A stretch of DNA of 54,009 bases from an uncultured bacterium (GCA_903847915.1 CAINEW010000028.1:1-54009), one strand, 5' to 3'. Positions 38,087 through 46,582 are shown, counted from the stretch's first letter. The notes: generated by a model not told the origin, from the sequence alone. Numbers and translations: made by a program.

Positions 38087-38662
38087 TTATTTTTTTTGTT
38101 CTTGATTATTTTGGACGCTTTCTTTTGTTTCAAATTTTTCGATCATATTTTTGTAAACTTCATATTCAGGAAGATCTTCTTTCCGAACCAATCCTAGATG
38201 ATGAAGTGTTTTTTCGCTGATTGTGTACACATACCCTCCCTTTCCTCGTTCAGTACGAATAATTAATCCTCTCACTAAAAGATTACGAATAATAAAACTT
38301 GAATTCACTCCCCGTACATAATCTATTGTGGCGCGCGCAAGAGGACCTGTGTAAGCAATAAGCGCGAGTGTTTCTAGTGCCGCAGGAGTCAATTCTTCTC
38401 GTAATTCTTCTTTTATTAATTTTTCTCCTATTGTCTTATATTCTGGCTTTGTGACTAATTGGAATCCTTCCACTGTTTCAATAAGCGTCAATCCTCGTTT
38501 AATATTTTCTTTGTATTCATAAGAAAGCGCTTCAAGTGTTTTATTTAATTGTTCCCCACTCCATAAAAGTATTTTTTCTATTTTTTTCTTTGCAAGTGGC
38601 TCTCCATAATAAAAGAGGAGTGCCTCAAGTGTTGCGAGGCGTATTATTTCTTCTTGTTGCAT
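38087..38662 (-). CDS. scpB: Segregation and condensation protein B
   Basis: 191 residues with two winged-helix domains. TLEALLFYYGEPLAKKKIEK opens the first, and LTPAALETLALIAYTGPLAR followed by YVRGVNSSFIIRNLLVRGLI is the ScpB hallmark in the second. ScpB dimers bind the ScpA kleisin and SMC. The C-terminus is short and polar. Gap to scpA is 47 bp. Confidence 0.95.
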   Translation of the reverse strand: MQQEEIIRLATLEALLFYYGEPLAKKKIEKILLWSGEQLNKTLEALSYEYKENIKRGLTLIETVEGFQLVTKPEYKTIGEKLIKEELREELTPAALETLALIAYTGPLARATIDYVRGVNSSFIIRNLLVRGLIIRTERGKGGYVYTISEKTLHHLGLVRKEDLPEYEVYKNMIEKFETKESVQNNQEQKK

Positions 38663-38709
38663 ATTGTTTTATTGTACGTCTGATACCCCAAAAAAGGAAG
38701 TGAATTGTG

Positions 38710-39432
38710 TTATTTTGCTTGTTTTATTAGTGTCATTTCTCCGAAATGACTGTCTTGCGAAACCTCTACTATTTCTAATTTTATAAGATGAAGCACCGCA
38801 AGAAACAAAAGTACTACTTCGCCTTTTTCTTCTTTATTACTTAATTGTTTGAATGATATTGGTGTTGTAGTGAGACGCGCAATAAGATGTTCAATACGTT
38901 CCTTAAGAGTGATTATTTCTCTTTTAACTAACGAAACCGGTTTTAAAATTTTTTCAAGTTCTCCTATAAGTTTTGAAAGAGCATTACAGAGATGTTCGCT
39001 TTTGAGTGTTTTGGGAGGATAAAAAAATGGTTCTGTATTCATCATAAACTCTCGTGCATATAATTGTGGTGTTATGTTCCATTGATTTTTAAAAAGTGTA
39101 TGAGTATTTTTTAATGTTTGATACAACCGTACGCGCGCTTCAAGATCACGCACATCTTCTTGTTCTTCTTCAGTTAATTCTAATTGAGGTAAAAGTGTTT
39201 TTGATTTAATAAGAATTAATCGTGAAGCAATCACTAAAAAATCTGCAATTAAAAGAGAAAGAAATCCTGAATTTTTCTCTTCTTCCCTTTTTAATGTTTC
39301 GATGTGCGCTAAAAAATCCCCCGTTACTTGTGCCAAATTTACCCCTGTAATTTCAAGCTTTTTTTGTTCAATCAGCGAGAGAAGTGTTTCAAGAGGACCT
39401 TGATAATTTTCGAGCGAGAGCGCGTAATTCAT
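38710..39432 (-). CDS. scpA: Segregation and condensation protein A (kleisin)
   Basis: 240 residues. The N-terminal kleisin helix motif LSLENYQGPLETLLSLIEQK (near residue 5) and LIADFLVIASRLILIKSKTL (near 65) are diagnostic, and the C-terminal winged helix ends with VVLLFLAVLHLIKLEIVEVS. It links the SMC heads and ScpB in chromosome condensation; no smc gene is in the window. A candidate RNA or leader lies directly upstream. Confidence 0.95.
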   Translation of the reverse strand: MNYALSLENYQGPLETLLSLIEQKKLEITGVNLAQVTGDFLAHIETLKREEEKNSGFLSLLIADFLVIASRLILIKSKTLLPQLELTEEEQEDVRDLEARVRLYQTLKNTHTLFKNQWNITPQLYAREFMMNTEPFFYPPKTLKSEHLCNALSKLIGELEKILKPVSLVKREIITLKERIEHLIARLTTTPISFKQLSNKEEKGEVVLLFLAVLHLIKLEIVEVSQDSHFGEMTLIKQAK

Positions 39433-39461
39433 ACTTATCTATATTATCATTGTTTTAAAAT

Positions 39462-39488
39462 AAAAAAACCTCCGGGATGAGCGGAGGT
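39462..39488 (-). terminator. Terminator upstream of scpA
   Basis: On the - strand CCTCCG-ctcatcc-CGGAGG followed by seven T, 30 nt before the scpA ATG. It ends the RNA described at 39462-39647 or acts as an attenuator. Confidence 0.8.
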
Positions 39489-39647
39489 CGGGACGGAAGA
39501 TCTGTCCCTTTCAGCTTGTCTCTGTAAAGGTGTTTTTTCAGCACACCACCTCCTAAGGAATAAAAAAGTGATATGTTCGTCCCGGAGTAAATAAGAAGGA
39601 CGATTATACCCTCAGAGACCAGAGACTGCGTATTCGTCTAAAGAACC
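39462..39647 (-). ncRNA. Candidate ~185-nt structured RNA or leader between map and scpA
   Basis: A full promoter and a terminator bracket ~185 nt. Pairings seen on the - strand: GTCTCTG with CAGAGAC, CGGGACG with CGTCCCG and GGTGT-gctgaaaaa-ACACC. The sequence TTAGGAGGTGGTGTGCTG offers a near-perfect Shine-Dalgarno before a GTG. That GTG opens a 29-codon ORF (VLKKHLYRDKLKGTDL, then PSRPPLIPEVFLF) that ends in the terminator T-run. It could be a non-coding RNA of 6S-like length or a leader-peptide attenuator for scpA. Confidence 0.45.
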
Positions 39648-39653
39648 TATTTG

Positions 39654-39681
39654 AGTATATACAATATGCTATAAATGTCAA
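39654..39681 (-). promoter_or_regulatory. Strong promoter upstream of the scpA leader RNA
   Basis: TTGACA (39676-39681) and TATACT (39654-39659) with 16-bp spacing, starting right after the map stop. A second -10-like TATAAT occurs about 50 nt downstream. Confidence 0.7.
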
Positions 39682-39682
39682 A

Positions 39683-40456
39683 TTAATCCAAATCAGGTAA
39701 TTTGGTCAATAATTCTGGGATAGTATTTGTAATAAGAATTGTTTGTTCAAAGTGAGCAGCGAGCAAACCATCTTTTGTTTTAAATTCTCCCTCCTTTCCT
39801 TCTACTACTTCTCCACTTCCTAAAGTGAACATTGGCTCAATCGCAAGCACTAACCCTTCTTTCAATTTCATTCCTGTATTTTTTGTGCCAAAGTTATAGA
39901 CGCTCGGATCTTCATGAAGTTCAAATCCCACTCCATGTCCTGTGAGTCCCTCTGCAATACCATATCCTCTTTTATTTGCAATAACTTCTATTATTGCACC
40001 AATATCTCCTAAGGTATGATTGATATCTGTTATCGTAATTGCATCTTGAAGCGCGCGACGCGTTTCTTTTATAAATTGTTCGATCTTGTTTGTTGTTTTT
40101 CCTATGCTTTTTGTAAATGCACCATCAGTGATATACCCTTTGTAATTTATTCCCACATCAATACTTATGACGTCACCCTTTCTAAGACAATAGCCATTAG
40201 GAATTCCATGTACTATCACGTCGTTTAATGATGTGCAAATTGAAGCAGGATACGGCTTCCCCCCTTGTTCTCCACGATATCCTAAAAATGCTGATGTTGC
40301 GTTGTGTTCTTTTATAATTTTTTGTGCTTCTTTATCAAGTTCACTAAGAGACAATCCTTCTTGCGCTAACACATCGAGTGTACACAGCACGAGAGACAAG
40401 ATTTTTCCTGACTCTCGTAAATAAGGAATATCTTTTTCTGTTTTAAGTCGTATCAT
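39683..40456 (-). CDS. map: Methionine aminopeptidase, type I
   Basis: 257 residues. Metal-site landmarks: VISIDVGINYKGYITDGAFT (two Asp), GHGVGFELHEDPSVYNFG (His), LAIEPMFTLGSG (Glu) and AAHFEQTILIT (Glu). It removes initiator Met after Def has acted. The adk-map order following secY is the usual spc-operon ending, but infA, rpmJ and the alpha operon do not follow here. Confidence 0.96.
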   Translation of the reverse strand: MIRLKTEKDIPYLRESGKILSLVLCTLDVLAQEGLSLSELDKEAQKIIKEHNATSAFLGYRGEQGGKPYPASICTSLNDVIVHGIPNGYCLRKGDVISIDVGINYKGYITDGAFTKSIGKTTNKIEQFIKETRRALQDAITITDINHTLGDIGAIIEVIANKRGYGIAEGLTGHGVGFELHEDPSVYNFGTKNTGMKLKEGLVLAIEPMFTLGSGEVVEGKEGEFKTKDGLLAAHFEQTILITNTIPELLTKLPDLD

Positions 40457-40466
40457 AACTATAATG

Positions 40467-41144
40467 CTATTCCTTGAGCGCTTTTTCTATTTTTTCCATT
40501 ACTTTATAAGGCGCTGTGTTGCCGTCTACATTATGAATGCTATATCCCTCTTTTTTTAATTGATTAAAAATAGGAGCGGTGCGTGTTTCATATTCTTTCA
40601 TACGTGTCACAATTACCTTTGGATCATCAAGTGTGCGTTTCATTAATTTACCTCCACAAAATACGCAATGTGAGGCAGGAGTTCCTCCTGCAAGACGAGG
40701 TAGGCCACATACACTACAAATAAAACGAGCAGCATTACGTGTGGCACATGTTGCCGTCGCAATTTTAAGATGAATAATAACCACATTCTTTTTTCCATAT
40801 AGTGCATTCAACTCATAAATAAGTCCTCTATTTTTTTTATCACCAAACGCCTCAAAGAGTGTGCGTGGAGATCCGCTATAGACCACGTTGTATCCTGCTT
40901 TTGCTATTTTTTTTGTAGCGTTTTTTATTGTGGAAAGCACCCACGAAGGGGTACACAATATTCCCGCATCAAACAATTTTTTTTCTCGTGTTAAAATCGG
41001 ATTGTGTAATGCTTCTGGTGAATGCACAAGACGTTCTATAAATTGCCCTGTATCAAAATGAATAGATCCTCCTTTGCGCGCAAGGAGTTCTGCTTGTGTA
41101 CCTTTTCCCGAACCCGGAGGACCATAAAGAATAATTGCTTTCAT
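40467..41144 (-). CDS. adk: Adenylate kinase-like nucleoside monophosphate kinase, zinc LID
   Basis: 225 residues. P-loop YGPPGSGKGTQAELLARKG at residue 7 and a LID with four Cys (FICSVCGLPRL then HCVFCGG, residues ~143-170) as in zinc-containing adenylate kinases. Other motifs drift: STGDxxR is DTGQFIER and the DGFPRT motif is YSGSPRT. The position between secY and map supports adenylate kinase (ATP + AMP to 2 ADP). Substrate preference cannot be fixed because of the changed AMP-binding positions. Confidence 0.8.
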   Translation of the reverse strand: MKAIILYGPPGSGKGTQAELLARKGGSIHFDTGQFIERLVHSPEALHNPILTREKKLFDAGILCTPSWVLSTIKNATKKIAKAGYNVVYSGSPRTLFEAFGDKKNRGLIYELNALYGKKNVVIIHLKIATATCATRNAARFICSVCGLPRLAGGTPASHCVFCGGKLMKRTLDDPKVIVTRMKEYETRTAPIFNQLKKEGYSIHNVDGNTAPYKVMEKIEKALKE

Positions 41145-41152
41145 ATTGGTTT

Positions 41153-41158
41153 ATTATA
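41153..41158 (-). promoter_or_regulatory. -10 box of adk, near-leaderless
   Basis: TATAAT on the - strand, 8 nt before the adk ATG, preceded by an overlapping TATACT. It makes adk-map a unit separate from the spc operon. Confidence 0.5.
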
Positions 41159-41180
41159 GTATAACGCATGGAATAATAAC

Positions 41181-41209
41181 ACAAAACGCCCATATTTCGG
41201 GTATTTTGT
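41181..41209 (-). terminator. Hairpin after secY, probable operon terminator
   Basis: ACAAAA-ta-CCC-gaaatat-GGG-cg-TTTTGT followed by GTTATTATT on the - strand, ~22 nt after the secY stop. Confidence 0.5.
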
Positions 41210-41230
41210 ATTATTTATAATCTTATTTCT

Positions 41231-42502
41231 TTAGAAGATCCCTTCGTATTCTCGCACGCTCAATTGTGATTCTAACTGCTTCATTATTTCAAGCGCGACA
41301 GAGACCACAATGAGTAATGCGGTACCTCCAATCTGAAGCGTTTGAATACCTGTGACTAATTGAGTGATATTTGGCAAAATAGCGAGCACTCCCAAAAAGA
41401 GAGCGCCGAAAAGGGTGGTGCGATGCACTGTTTTTGCAATCACTTCTGTTGTCGCTTGCCCCGGACGAATTCCTGGAATGAATCCCCCGCTTTTTTGAAG
41501 ATTTTTTGAAATCTCGTTAGGATCAAATGTAATAGCAGTATAAAAATAAGTAAAAATAACAACAAGCACAAAATAAAGCGCGCTATAAATAATGGTATTA
41601 TTTAAGAATCCTGCTACAAACTCATTTACTTTGATTGATAAATCACTAGAAAATACAGAAAGTGCTTGTGCGATAAATTGAGGAAAAAGAAGAAGAGAGA
41701 TAGCAAAAATAATAGGAATAACTCCTGCTTGGTTTACTTTAAGAGGTAAATAGGTGGATGCTCCTCCATACATTTTATTGCCGCGTACTTGTTTTGCATA
41801 CGAAACTGGAATTTTGCGCTCTCCTTCACTTACAAATACTACACCCGCAATTACAATAATACTCAACACAATAAATGCGAAATAGGTAGGAAGTACTGAT
41901 GGCGTGTAATTCAAAAAACTTTGTATTACAGTATGCGGAAGTCCCGCTACAATACCCGCAAAAATAATCATTGAAGTTCCGTTACCAATTTTATATTCAG
42001 AAATTAATTCTCCTATCCACATCAACAACATGCTTCCTGCGGTAATCACAATTACATTTGCGAGAAATCCAAGGGATCCTAATGGTTCTAGTACGCCGCG
42101 TGAAGCAAGAAGATTGAGGAATCCATACCCTTGTAAAAGTGCAAGGGGAACAGTAATAAGACGCGCAATACGATTAAACTTAGCACGTCCTTCCGCGCCT
42201 TCTTCATAATATGCTTTTTTAAGGTTGGGAAACACGATAGTAAGCAATTGCATGATAATTGTTGCAGTAATGTAAGGACCAATACCTAACATCACAATAG
42301 AAAGATTACTCAATCCTCCTCCTGAAAAGATATTTAATAATCCAAAAAGCTGATTAGAATTAAAAAATTCTTGAAGTTTTATTGGGTTGATCCCTGGAAT
42401 AGGAATTGCTGCAAGAACGCGAAACACTACCAATAACCCTAAAATGATTAAAACTTTTTTCCTTAAATCAGGAACTTTAAATATATTCAAAAATTTATTC
42501 AT
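41231..42502 (-). CDS. secY: Protein translocase subunit SecY
   Basis: 423 residues with ten membrane helices. Recognisable segments: IPIPGINPIKLQEFF near residue 34, LNIFSGGGLSNLSIVMLGIG (plug-region start), AEGRAKFNRIARLITVPLAL near 105 and PVSYAKQVRGNKMYGGASTY near 230, then KVNQAGVIPIIFAISLLLFP. It forms the channel driven by SecA. Last gene of the spc operon, 13 bp after rplO. Confidence 0.98.
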   Translation of the reverse strand: MNKFLNIFKVPDLRKKVLIILGLLVVFRVLAAIPIPGINPIKLQEFFNSNQLFGLLNIFSGGGLSNLSIVMLGIGPYITATIIMQLLTIVFPNLKKAYYEEGAEGRAKFNRIARLITVPLALLQGYGFLNLLASRGVLEPLGSLGFLANVIVITAGSMLLMWIGELISEYKIGNGTSMIIFAGIVAGLPHTVIQSFLNYTPSVLPTYFAFIVLSIIVIAGVVFVSEGERKIPVSYAKQVRGNKMYGGASTYLPLKVNQAGVIPIIFAISLLLFPQFIAQALSVFSSDLSIKVNEFVAGFLNNTIIYSALYFVLVVIFTYFYTAITFDPNEISKNLQKSGGFIPGIRPGQATTEVIAKTVHRTTLFGALFLGVLAILPNITQLVTGIQTLQIGGTALLIVVSVALEIMKQLESQLSVREYEGIF

Positions 42503-42515
42503 ACCGTACGTATTG

Positions 42516-42938
42516 TTATATTACCTTTCCTCCCGCAGCTTCAATTTTTGTTTTCGCGCTTTTAGAACACTCAATCCCCTTAATGACGAATGCGCGTTGT
42601 AATGTTCCATCTCCCAAAATTTTTACGCGTGTATTTTTCTTATTACTATATCCTCGTTCTATAAAAAGTTTTTTGGTAAGTTCAGATACTGAAGGGAACA
42701 TACGCTCTAAATCGCCCACGTCACATAAAAATGGTTTTGGTTGTAATGGTTTGTGCTTCACCCCTTTTAATTTTGGAAAACGTAATAACATATCTCGTTC
42801 TGCAGGACGAATACGATGTCCGCTTCGAGCATGTTGTCCTTTAGTTCCTTTTCCTGCAGTCGTACCACGCTTTCCTCCACGTCCTACAACTTTTTTATAA
42901 TTTCTCTTTACTGTACTTCGAAGTTCGTGTAATTGCAT
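42516..42938 (-). CDS. rplO: 50S ribosomal protein L15
   Basis: 140 residues from MQLHELRSTVKRNYKKVVGR; a longer frame runs back into rpsE and is rejected. The Gly/Lys-rich KRGTTAGKGTKGQHARSG motif and the C-terminal AFVIKGIECSKSAKTKIEAA are typical. It directly follows rpsE with no rpmD (L30) between. Confidence 0.96.
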   Translation of the reverse strand: MQLHELRSTVKRNYKKVVGRGGKRGTTAGKGTKGQHARSGHRIRPAERDMLLRFPKLKGVKHKPLQPKPFLCDVGDLERMFPSVSELTKKLFIERGYSNKKNTRVKILGDGTLQRAFVIKGIECSKSAKTKIEAAGGKVI

Positions 42939-42942
42939 AATA

Positions 42943-43446
42943 TTAAGAAGTTTTTGCTCTTTGTTGTGCATTACGATGCATTGCATTTATTTCATGAAGT
43001 GCGCGTATTGCTGCCTGCGCGTTTGCTATTTTATTCTTTGTACGTCCCACAATTTTTGCTGAAACATCTTTGATGCCTGCAAGATCGAGTACTGTACGTA
43101 CCGATCCTCCTGCAATAAGTCCGTGTGCTCCGCGTGCAGGCTTAATACGTACACACGCTGCCCCATATTTTGCCTCAACATCATAAGGAACTGTACGTTT
43201 TTCATGAAGAGCTACACTAAATACATTTTTTTCTGCCTGACGACGGGCCTTTTGAACTGCGGCTGCCACATCAAGTCCCTTGGCAATCCCAAGACCCACT
43301 CTTCCATGTTTGTCGCCTACTACCATTGCCACACGGAAGCTCATACGTTTTCCTCCTGCCATCACACGTGTCACACGGCGCACCTCAAGCATCTTATCTT
43401 GAAATTCTGATTTCTTTTGATTACGATTGTCGTTAAAATTTTTCAT
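42943..43446 (-). CDS. rpsE: 30S ribosomal protein S5
   Basis: 167 residues. Double-stranded RNA-binding fold with MSFRVAMVVGDKHGRVGLGI then AKGLDVAAAVQKA, and the fidelity loop in VRIKPARGAHGLIAGGSVRT. Lies between rplR and rplO. The loop region is standard; the C-terminus is slightly extended and basic. Confidence 0.97.
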   Translation of the reverse strand: MKNFNDNRNQKKSEFQDKMLEVRRVTRVMAGGKRMSFRVAMVVGDKHGRVGLGIAKGLDVAAAVQKARRQAEKNVFSVALHEKRTVPYDVEAKYGAACVRIKPARGAHGLIAGGSVRTVLDLAGIKDVSAKIVGRTKNKIANAQAAIRALHEINAMHRNAQQRAKTS

Positions 43447-43452
43447 ACTTTT

Positions 43453-43806
43453 TTAAAATAATATTCCTGCTTTTCGCACGGCTTCCGCAAAAATTTTTAT
43501 AATACCATGATAACGATAGGCACCACGATCAAATACTACTTTCTCTATGTGAAGTTTGTGCATTTTTTCCGCGAGTAATATACCTACTTTTTCAGCAAGA
43601 ATACTTTTTGATGCTTTTTCTTTTATGTCTTTTGAAGAGATGGCGCAAAGTGTTTTTTGTGCACTATTGTCAATAACTTGCGCAGAAATAAAACGATTAC
43701 TTCTAAATACTGAAAGACGTGGACGCATATTGTCGCCTTTAATACGTGCGCGAATACGTTTTTTTCTTTGTGTAGTTGTCCGATTTATTTTTTTTCTTGC
43801 GTACAT
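43453..43806 (-). CDS. rplR: 50S ribosomal protein L18
   Basis: 117 residues from MYARKKINRTTTQRKKRIRA; a longer frame overlaps rplF. RPRLSVFRSNRFISAQVIDN and the end FDRGAYRYHGIIKIFAEAVR match uL18, the 5S rRNA-binding protein. Confidence 0.96.
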   Translation of the reverse strand: MYARKKINRTTTQRKKRIRARIKGDNMRPRLSVFRSNRFISAQVIDNSAQKTLCAISSKDIKEKASKSILAEKVGILLAEKMHKLHIEKVVFDRGAYRYHGIIKIFAEAVRKAGILF

Positions 43807-43822
43807 ATTGATATATTCTTGA

Positions 43823-44368
43823 TTATGCAGTTGTCGCACCTGCCTTTTTGCCCGCTTTTTTCTTAATAATCTCATCACGATAGCGGAATCCGGTTCCTTT
43901 GTAGGGTTCTGGTTTTTTTAATGCTCTCAATTCCGCCGCTACTTGACCCACTTGCGCTTTATCATTTCCTTTTATCGTAAGGGTATTTTTTTCAATTTCA
44001 CAACTTACTCCTGCAGGCGGAGTATAACGTACTGGATGAGAAAAGCCAATATTAAGCACTAAATCAGACCCTTCTTTTGTAATGCGGAATCCAATACCAT
44101 CGAGAATGAGTGTTTTTTGGAATCCATGAGTAAATCCTTCAATGGCATTTGCAACTAATGCGCGAAGTGTGCCCCAATTCGTACGAGCTTGCTTTGTATT
44201 TTTTTTGATAGTAAATGCAATCGTATTATTTTCTAATATTGCATCAACTCCTTTTAAAAGAAGGATAATGACCTTCATTGATTTGTGTGCAATGACCACT
44301 TCTCCTTGATCGAGAGTGACTTGAATTCCTTCTGGAATATTAATTGGTTTTTTTCCTATTTTAGACAT
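43823..44368 (-). CDS. rplF: 50S ribosomal protein L6
   Basis: 181 residues. MSKIGKKPINIPEGIQVTLD at the N-terminus and the C-terminal KPEPYKGTGFRYRDEIIKKK then AGKKAG are the uL6 signatures. Confidence 0.97.
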   Translation of the reverse strand: MSKIGKKPINIPEGIQVTLDQGEVVIAHKSMKVIILLLKGVDAILENNTIAFTIKKNTKQARTNWGTLRALVANAIEGFTHGFQKTLILDGIGFRITKEGSDLVLNIGFSHPVRYTPPAGVSCEIEKNTLTIKGNDKAQVGQVAAELRALKKPEPYKGTGFRYRDEIIKKKAGKKAGATTA

Positions 44369-44383
44369 AATGTTATTATTTTT

Positions 44384-44755
44384 TTACCATACTTCAAAAA
44401 GAAGTTGTCCTCCTACTTTTTCCTTTCGTGCGTTTTCACCATTCATAATACCCTTTGAGGTTGAGATAACTAGTGTTCCATAGCCGTTTTTTACTTTTCT
44501 TAATTCTTGATATCCCGCATATTGACGACGTGATGGCGTACTTAATAGTGATACTCCTTTTATAGGACGCTCTGGATTAAGTTCTATATCAATAATCTTT
44601 TTATATGATCTTCCCTTTACTTCTACTGTGTTAATAAATCCTGCTTTTTTAAGAAGCTCAAGAATCGCTTGATCTATTTTTGTATAACGCGTTTTAAGGA
44701 AATGTTTCCGTGCTGCACCTGCATTTTTAATTTTTATAAGAGTGTTGATATACAT
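44384..44755 (-). CDS. rpsH: 30S ribosomal protein S8
   Basis: 123 residues. The C-terminal rRNA-binding motif GTLVISTSKGIMNGENARKE then KVGGQLLFEVW is diagnostic of uS8. Two nt after rpsN. Confidence 0.96.
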   Translation of the reverse strand: MYINTLIKIKNAGAARKHFLKTRYTKIDQAILELLKKAGFINTVEVKGRSYKKIIDIELNPERPIKGVSLLSTPSRRQYAGYQELRKVKNGYGTLVISTSKGIMNGENARKEKVGGQLLFEVW

Positions 44756-44756
44756 A

Positions 44757-44942
44757 TTACCATGATGACTTTGTTATTCCTGGAATTTTTCCTGTACTTG
44801 CCAGCTCTCGGAAACAAATACGACATAATTTAAAATCTCTTAAATAACCACGCTTTCTCCCACAACGAAAACAACGTCTAACAATTCGTGTAGTAAATTT
44901 TGGTTTTTTGTTTGCGCGCGCAATTACTGATCTTTTTGCCAT
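44757..44942 (-). CDS. rpsN: 30S ribosomal protein S14 type Z
   Basis: 61 residues, the short zinc-binding form: [20 protein letters not shown] carries both Cys pairs, and the C-terminal [11 protein letters not shown] is conserved. Confidence 0.97.
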   Translation of the reverse strand: MAKRSVIARANKKPKFTTRIVRRCFRCGRKRGYLRDFKLCRICFRELASTGKIPGITKSSW

Positions 44943-44947
44943 ATATA

Positions 44948-45442
44948 TTATTTCTTTTTGAGTGGTACGCCAAGCGACTGATAAAGCGCACGTGCTTTTT
45001 CTTTTCCACGAACTCGTGGCACGATAGTTACTTGCATTCCAAAATTAATCTTTGATTTTTCTGGAATGATTTCCGGGAATACTACATGTTCACGAAACCC
45101 AATATTAAGATTACCTTTTTCATCCATTGTGCCTTGTTCAATACCACGAAAATCTTTTACACGTGGAAGTGCTGTTGCAATTACTTTTGTAAAAAAATCT
45201 GCCATACGTGCACGACGTAATGTTACCTGAAGTCCGATAGTATCTCCTTCGCGTGTTTTGAATCCTGCAATAGATTTTTTTGCTTTGCGCACCGCTGGTG
45301 CTTGGCCCGTGATACTTGTTAATTCTTTTATAACTTCAGGAAGCACTTTTTCATCAAATTGTGATTGTGCACGCAACTTTCCTACACCGACATTCACGAC
45401 AATTTTTTCTAAATTATTAAGAATAGGATTTTGATGTTTCAT
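44948..45442 (-). CDS. rplE: 50S ribosomal protein L5
   Basis: 164 residues from [20 protein letters not shown]; the longer frame overlaps rpl[21 protein letters not shown] then [17 protein letters not shown] and [20 protein letters not shown] are uL5 landmarks. The N-terminal helix seen in longer L5 proteins is short. Confidence 0.96.
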   Translation of the reverse strand: MKHQNPILNNLEKIVVNVGVGKLRAQSQFDEKVLPEVIKELTSITGQAPAVRKAKKSIAGFKTREGDTIGLQVTLRRARMADFFTKVIATALPRVKDFRGIEQGTMDEKGNLNIGFREHVVFPEIIPEKSKINFGMQVTIVPRVRGKEKARALYQSLGVPLKKK

Positions 45443-45443
45443 A

Positions 45444-45752
45444 TTATGAGAATAATTGATCACACTTCTTACATACGCGCATTATTATATTTTTCTCTCT
45501 TCGAATACCTACTCGTACCCCTTTTTTACAATGAGTACATTCTAACGCCACATTAGCAACTGATATCGGACGCGCCACATTAACCGTTTCTCCCTTTTCT
45601 CCTTGTCGTTTTGGACGCACATGTTTTTTAAACAAATTAAGTCCTTCCACAATTACTTTCATTTCATTATTGAGAACACGAATAACCTTCCCTGATTTTC
45701 CTCGGTCTTTTCCTTTTTGGATTATTACATTGTCCCCTTTTTTGATACGCAT
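45444..45752 (-). CDS. rplX: 50S ribosomal protein L24
   Basis: 102 residues. KOW motif KKGDNVIIQKGKDRGKSGKV near residue 3. The C-terminal half has two Cys pairs (CTHC and CKKC), a zinc-ribbon arrangement common in Gram-positive-type uL24. Confidence 0.96.
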   Translation of the reverse strand: MRIKKGDNVIIQKGKDRGKSGKVIRVLNNEMKVIVEGLNLFKKHVRPKRQGEKGETVNVARPISVANVALECTHCKKGVRVGIRREKNIIMRVCKKCDQLFS

Positions 45753-45765
45753 GATATTTAAATAA

Positions 45766-46131
45766 TTATACTAATTCTTCTGCAAGCGAAGCGATGCTTT
45801 CATATCCTTTTTCTTTTATTTCGCGTGGAATAGGTCCGAAAATGCGGGTGCCGCGAGGTTCCTTTTTGTCTAGTAATACCACCGCATTATCATCAAAACG
45901 TACTACTGATCCGTCTTTTCTTCGTAATGGCGAATGTTGGCGCACCACAAGCGCTTGTACCTTATCTTTTTTCTTTACTTGTTTGCGTGGCTCCGCTACT
46001 TGTACTGATGCAATTACAATATCTCCAATACATGCATAGCGTTTTCTACTTCCTCCTAATACACGAAAACAACGAACGATTTTCGCGCCAGAATTATCCG
46101 CAACCTTAAGAATAGAACGTTCTTGGATCAT
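45766..46131 (-). CDS. rplN: 50S ribosomal protein L14
   Basis: 121 residues. MIQERSILKVADNSGAKIVR at the N-terminus and TRIFGPIPREIKEKGYESIA at the C-terminus are uL14 signatures. Confidence 0.98.
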   Translation of the reverse strand: MIQERSILKVADNSGAKIVRCFRVLGGSRKRYACIGDIVIASVQVAEPRKQVKKKDKVQALVVRQHSPLRRKDGSVVRFDDNAVVLLDKKEPRGTRIFGPIPREIKEKGYESIASLAEELV

Positions 46132-46132
46132 A

Positions 46133-46366
46133 TTATGCGTTTATCTTTTTTATAATTTCCCATCGTTTTTCTTTTGAACGTGGACGTACTTCTCCTATTA
46201 CCACTAAATCGCCTTTATGATATTCTTCTTTTTCATCGTGTGCCTTAAAACGTGTGGTTATTTTATAGTATTTTAAATAGCGAGGATGTTTTTGTTCTCG
46301 TTCTACGCTCACTACTCTTGTTTTCTGCATGCGGTCTGAAACCACCATACCTTGTAATGTTCTCAT
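46133..46366 (-). CDS. rpsQ: 30S ribosomal protein S17
   Basis: 77 residues from MRTLQGMVVSDRMQKTRVVS; a longer frame overlaps rpmC. OB-fold with the KYYKITTRFKAHDEKEEYHK then GDLVVIGEVRPRSKEKRWEI signature. Confidence 0.96.
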   Translation of the reverse strand: MRTLQGMVVSDRMQKTRVVSVEREQKHPRYLKYYKITTRFKAHDEKEEYHKGDLVVIGEVRPRSKEKRWEIIKKINA

Positions 46367-46367
46367 A

Positions 46368-46577
46368 TTATTTTGTCGTTGTAATTGCTCTCTCACGACG
46401 AAGAGTAAGAATGCGTGCAATCATTTTTTTTGTCATGCGCACTTCATTTATATTTTTCACTTTCCCTTTTACTAAATCCTCGCGTAATGATTCTACGCGC
46501 GCATAATGCGTGTTAAGATCTTGTGTAAGTTCTTCATCTTTTTTTCCTTTATATGATTGCCATTCTTTGTTTTTCAT
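46368..46577 (-). CDS. rpmC: 50S ribosomal protein L29
   Basis: 69 residues, two antiparallel helices; KVKNINEVRMTKKMIARILT then LRRERAI matches the uL29 C-terminal motif. The N-terminal helix (KNKEWQSYKGKKDEELTQDL) is diverged. Confidence 0.92.
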   Translation of the reverse strand: MKNKEWQSYKGKKDEELTQDLNTHYARVESLREDLVKGKVKNINEVRMTKKMIARILTLRRERAITTTK

Positions 46578-46582
46578 ATGTA

